NCBI GenBank assembly: GCA_905176665.1
Contig: CAJINA010000155.1
Span: 1-62,323, forward strand
Direction of reading: 5' to 3'
Origin: Olavius algarvensis Delta 4 endosymbiont
GTDB taxonomy: Bacteria; Desulfobacterota; Desulfobacteria; Desulfobacterales; CAJINA01
Length of the DNA stretch: 62,323 nucleotides
This document shows, piece after piece, positions 61,061 to 62,323 of this stretch. The stretch's first letter is position 1. The number at the start of each line of letters is the position of its first letter. A program made the position numbers and the translations under genes. The notes beneath the pieces are model-generated. The model was not told the DNA's origin. It made no database searches and saw only the letters and a program-made list of their open reading frames with translations.

Positions 61061-61840
61061 ATGCCTTATGAAAACCTGCTCGTAGAAACCAGTGACACGT
61101 TTGTCGGCACAATTACCCTGAATCGGCCGGACCAGATGAATACCTTTACCACCGACCTGTCTCAGGATCTGTATGATGCATTGCTGGAGATGGATAAAGA
61201 TGCCGCGGTGCGGGTAATACTGCTTAAGGGTGCCGGCCGCGCGTTTTGTGCCGGGATCGACGTGAATGAACTTTTCGGTAAATCCGCCCAGGAGTATCGG
61301 GCCTGGATCGAGCACATGGAGCGTCCCCTGGTGACGATATCCAAACTTAGCAAGCCGGTTATAGCCCAGGTCCAGGGCGTGGCCGCGGCCAACGGTATGG
61401 GGCTGATGGCGGCCTGCGACCTGGCCATTGCCGCGAAAAACACCAAGATGGGACTGACCGCCATAAACGTGGGCCTGAACTGTGTCGGCCCGGTCATCCC
61501 GGTCAGCAAGTCCATCGGCCGCAAGAAAGCCATGGAACTGCTGCTCTACGGCGACCTGATCAAGGCCCCGGAGGCAATGGAGATGGGACTGGTCAACCGG
61601 GTGGTTCCCAAAGAAGACCTCGAGCAGGAGGCCCGCGCCTGGGCCGAGTCGCTGGCCAAGCGCAGCCCGGTGGCTGTGCAGATTGCCAAGAAGGGCTATT
61701 ACGCCGCCGAAGACATGAATTACGATAAGCAGTTTGAATACATGAATGAAGCCTTTGCCCGGCTGTGTACGACCGAAGATGCCAAAGAAGGTGTCTCTGC
61801 GTTCTTCGAAAAAAGAAAGCCGGAGTGGAGGGGCTGTTAA
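61061..61840 (+). CDS. Enoyl-CoA hydratase/isomerase-family protein lacking both catalytic Glu
   Basis: A 259-residue crotonase-fold protein. The fold is clear: GAGRAFCAGIDVNEL, then VAAANGMGLMAACDLAIAAK. The positions of the two hydratase glutamates look changed: GGGCEL of typical enzymes reads ANGMGL, and GLPE reads GLTAI. Hydratase activity is therefore doubtful; it may be an isomerase, a hydrolase or a different crotonase. It resembles the ECHDC3-type subgroup in GLNCVGPVIPVSKSIG. The ribosome site is AAGGAG. Confidence 0.85.
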   Translation: MPYENLLVETSDTFVGTITLNRPDQMNTFTTDLSQDLYDALLEMDKDAAVRVILLKGAGRAFCAGIDVNELFGKSAQEYRAWIEHMERPLVTISKLSKPVIAQVQGVAAANGMGLMAACDLAIAAKNTKMGLTAINVGLNCVGPVIPVSKSIGRKKAMELLLYGDLIKAPEAMEMGLVNRVVPKEDLEQEARAWAESLAKRSPVAVQIAKKGYYAAEDMNYDKQFEYMNEAFARLCTTEDAKEGVSAFFEKRKPEWRGC

Positions 61841-61957
61841 CTTCAGGGTGGCGCCATATACTGCCCGCAGTGTCGATAGAGGTTCGGTTTTAAGAGATTT
61901 TGTAGGATACACCCACTGAAAAAATTCGATTGTCCGAATTCTCAGACACCCCTCATT

Positions 61958-62200
61958 ATGGATCGGATGACGCGGACGGTGTGCGTTGTAACGGTGGGGG
62001 TGGTTTTTGCCAGCTTCTTTTTTACCTTTCCAGCAATGTATGAGATCATTGAGCCCCAGCCAGAAATGGCAAGGCCTTACATTGTAGATTTTTTCCTGCC
62101 TTACATCGTCATTGTCTCACAGGTAGTGCTCCTGTTCCTACCTGCCGGACTATACACTTGGCTGTTCGGCCGATTGCGAATTGTGGGAAGCAATAACTGA
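61958..62200 (+). CDS. Small two-pass membrane protein
   Basis: An 80-residue protein with two hydrophobic segments (TVCVVTVGVVFASFFFTF and YIVIVSQVVLLFLPAGLYTW) separated by a polar loop. It matches no family I recognise. The start is uncertain: ATG 61958 has no strong ribosome site, with ATG at 61967 as an alternative. The remaining 123 bp to the window end show no gene. Confidence 0.45.
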   Translation: MDRMTRTVCVVTVGVVFASFFFTFPAMYEIIEPQPEMARPYIVDFFLPYIVIVSQVVLLFLPAGLYTWLFGRLRIVGSNN

Positions 62201-62323
62201 TCGATTCAAAATAATACCAAAAGTATTCCTCATTGGTGATGAACCAGTTCAATAAAGGACTGTTGGCAACTAGACGTAATAAGGTCTGATTTTTCTATTG
62301 ATTAAGGTGGGTTATCTACCACT

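Noticed and set aside
1..62323. CRISPR arrays, tRNA or rRNA genes, integrases, transposases
   Set aside because: Read for regularly spaced direct repeats, cloverleaf-like stems and recombinase motifs; none was found. The repeats present are inverted, not regularly spaced.

Overview
The window looks like a chromosomal stretch of an anaerobic, probably sulfate- or sulfur-respiring member of the Desulfobacterota (Desulfobacterales-like). This is an inference from gene content: a methylenetetrahydrofolate reductase fused to an MTHFR C-terminal domain next to an AsrC/Fsr-like siroheme protein, a hybrid-cluster-protein operon, molybdopterin/NrfD/multihaem respiratory genes, sigma54 activators and promoters, very large hybrid kinases, and several families of palindromic intergenic elements. 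No rRNA, tRNA, CRISPR array, transposase or phage gene was seen.

Layout. 1-11 kb: a membrane protein with a C-terminal Cys4 motif, an arsR-permease pair with a perfect 15-bp inverted repeat between them, a GFA-type protein, a signal-less HtrA-like protease, a KefF/KefC-like pair, a DUF1989 gene with one in-frame UAG, and small Cys-rich or regulatory genes. 11-16 kb: metY-metX-metW-MOSC-nadA on the plus strand. 16-25 kb: metF-type fusion plus siroheme/ferredoxin protein, a thioredoxin-cupin fusion, an ammonium transporter with a clear sigma54 promoter, a multi-Cys ferredoxin, and cysE-cysK. 25-34 kb: a 1780-residue hybrid kinase overlapping a LuxR-type regulator, then PilZ, cytidylate-kinase-like and universal-stress genes. 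34-41 kb: Crp/Fnr regulator divergent from hcp-HD-ferredoxin, with an FNR-type box spaced as a class II activator site, then cheR and a SPASM radical SAM protein. 41-49 kb: HU, DUF1786, a possible small RNA, phoH, a response regulator-GGDEF-EAL gene with a second in-frame UAG, and a MarR gene overlapping two 2-hydroxyacyl-CoA dehydratase-family subunits. 49-60 kb: the most unusual locus, described next. 60-62 kb: LOG-type protein, PaaI thioesterase, a crotonase lacking both usual glutamates, and a small membrane protein.

The candidate novel system is at 49.8-59.7 kb. A minus-strand operon encodes, in order, a TusA-like protein without the CPxP motif, a Tat-exported ferredoxin, an NrfD membrane subunit fused to a 13-haem cytochrome (four haems, then an octahaem tetrathionate-reductase-family domain, then one more), a Tat-exported molybdopterin oxidoreductase with Cys as probable Mo ligand, and a second four-cluster ferredoxin. 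A TorD-like chaperone gene lies convergent to it. A PAS-AAA+-Fis activator with a Cys-rich PAS region is divergent, and the shared intergenic region holds a sigma54-type promoter, two tandem palindromes and a perfect FNR box. I infer a quinone-linked sulfur-compound (or related anion) respiratory complex in which membrane module and multihaem module are one polypeptide.

Two genes, in widely separated places, are each intact except for a single in-frame UAG. This may be nonsense mutation, sequence error, or amber recoding such as pyrrolysine; the window alone cannot decide. UAG is also used here as an ordinary stop (for example at the ends of metY, amt, cheR and the HU gene).
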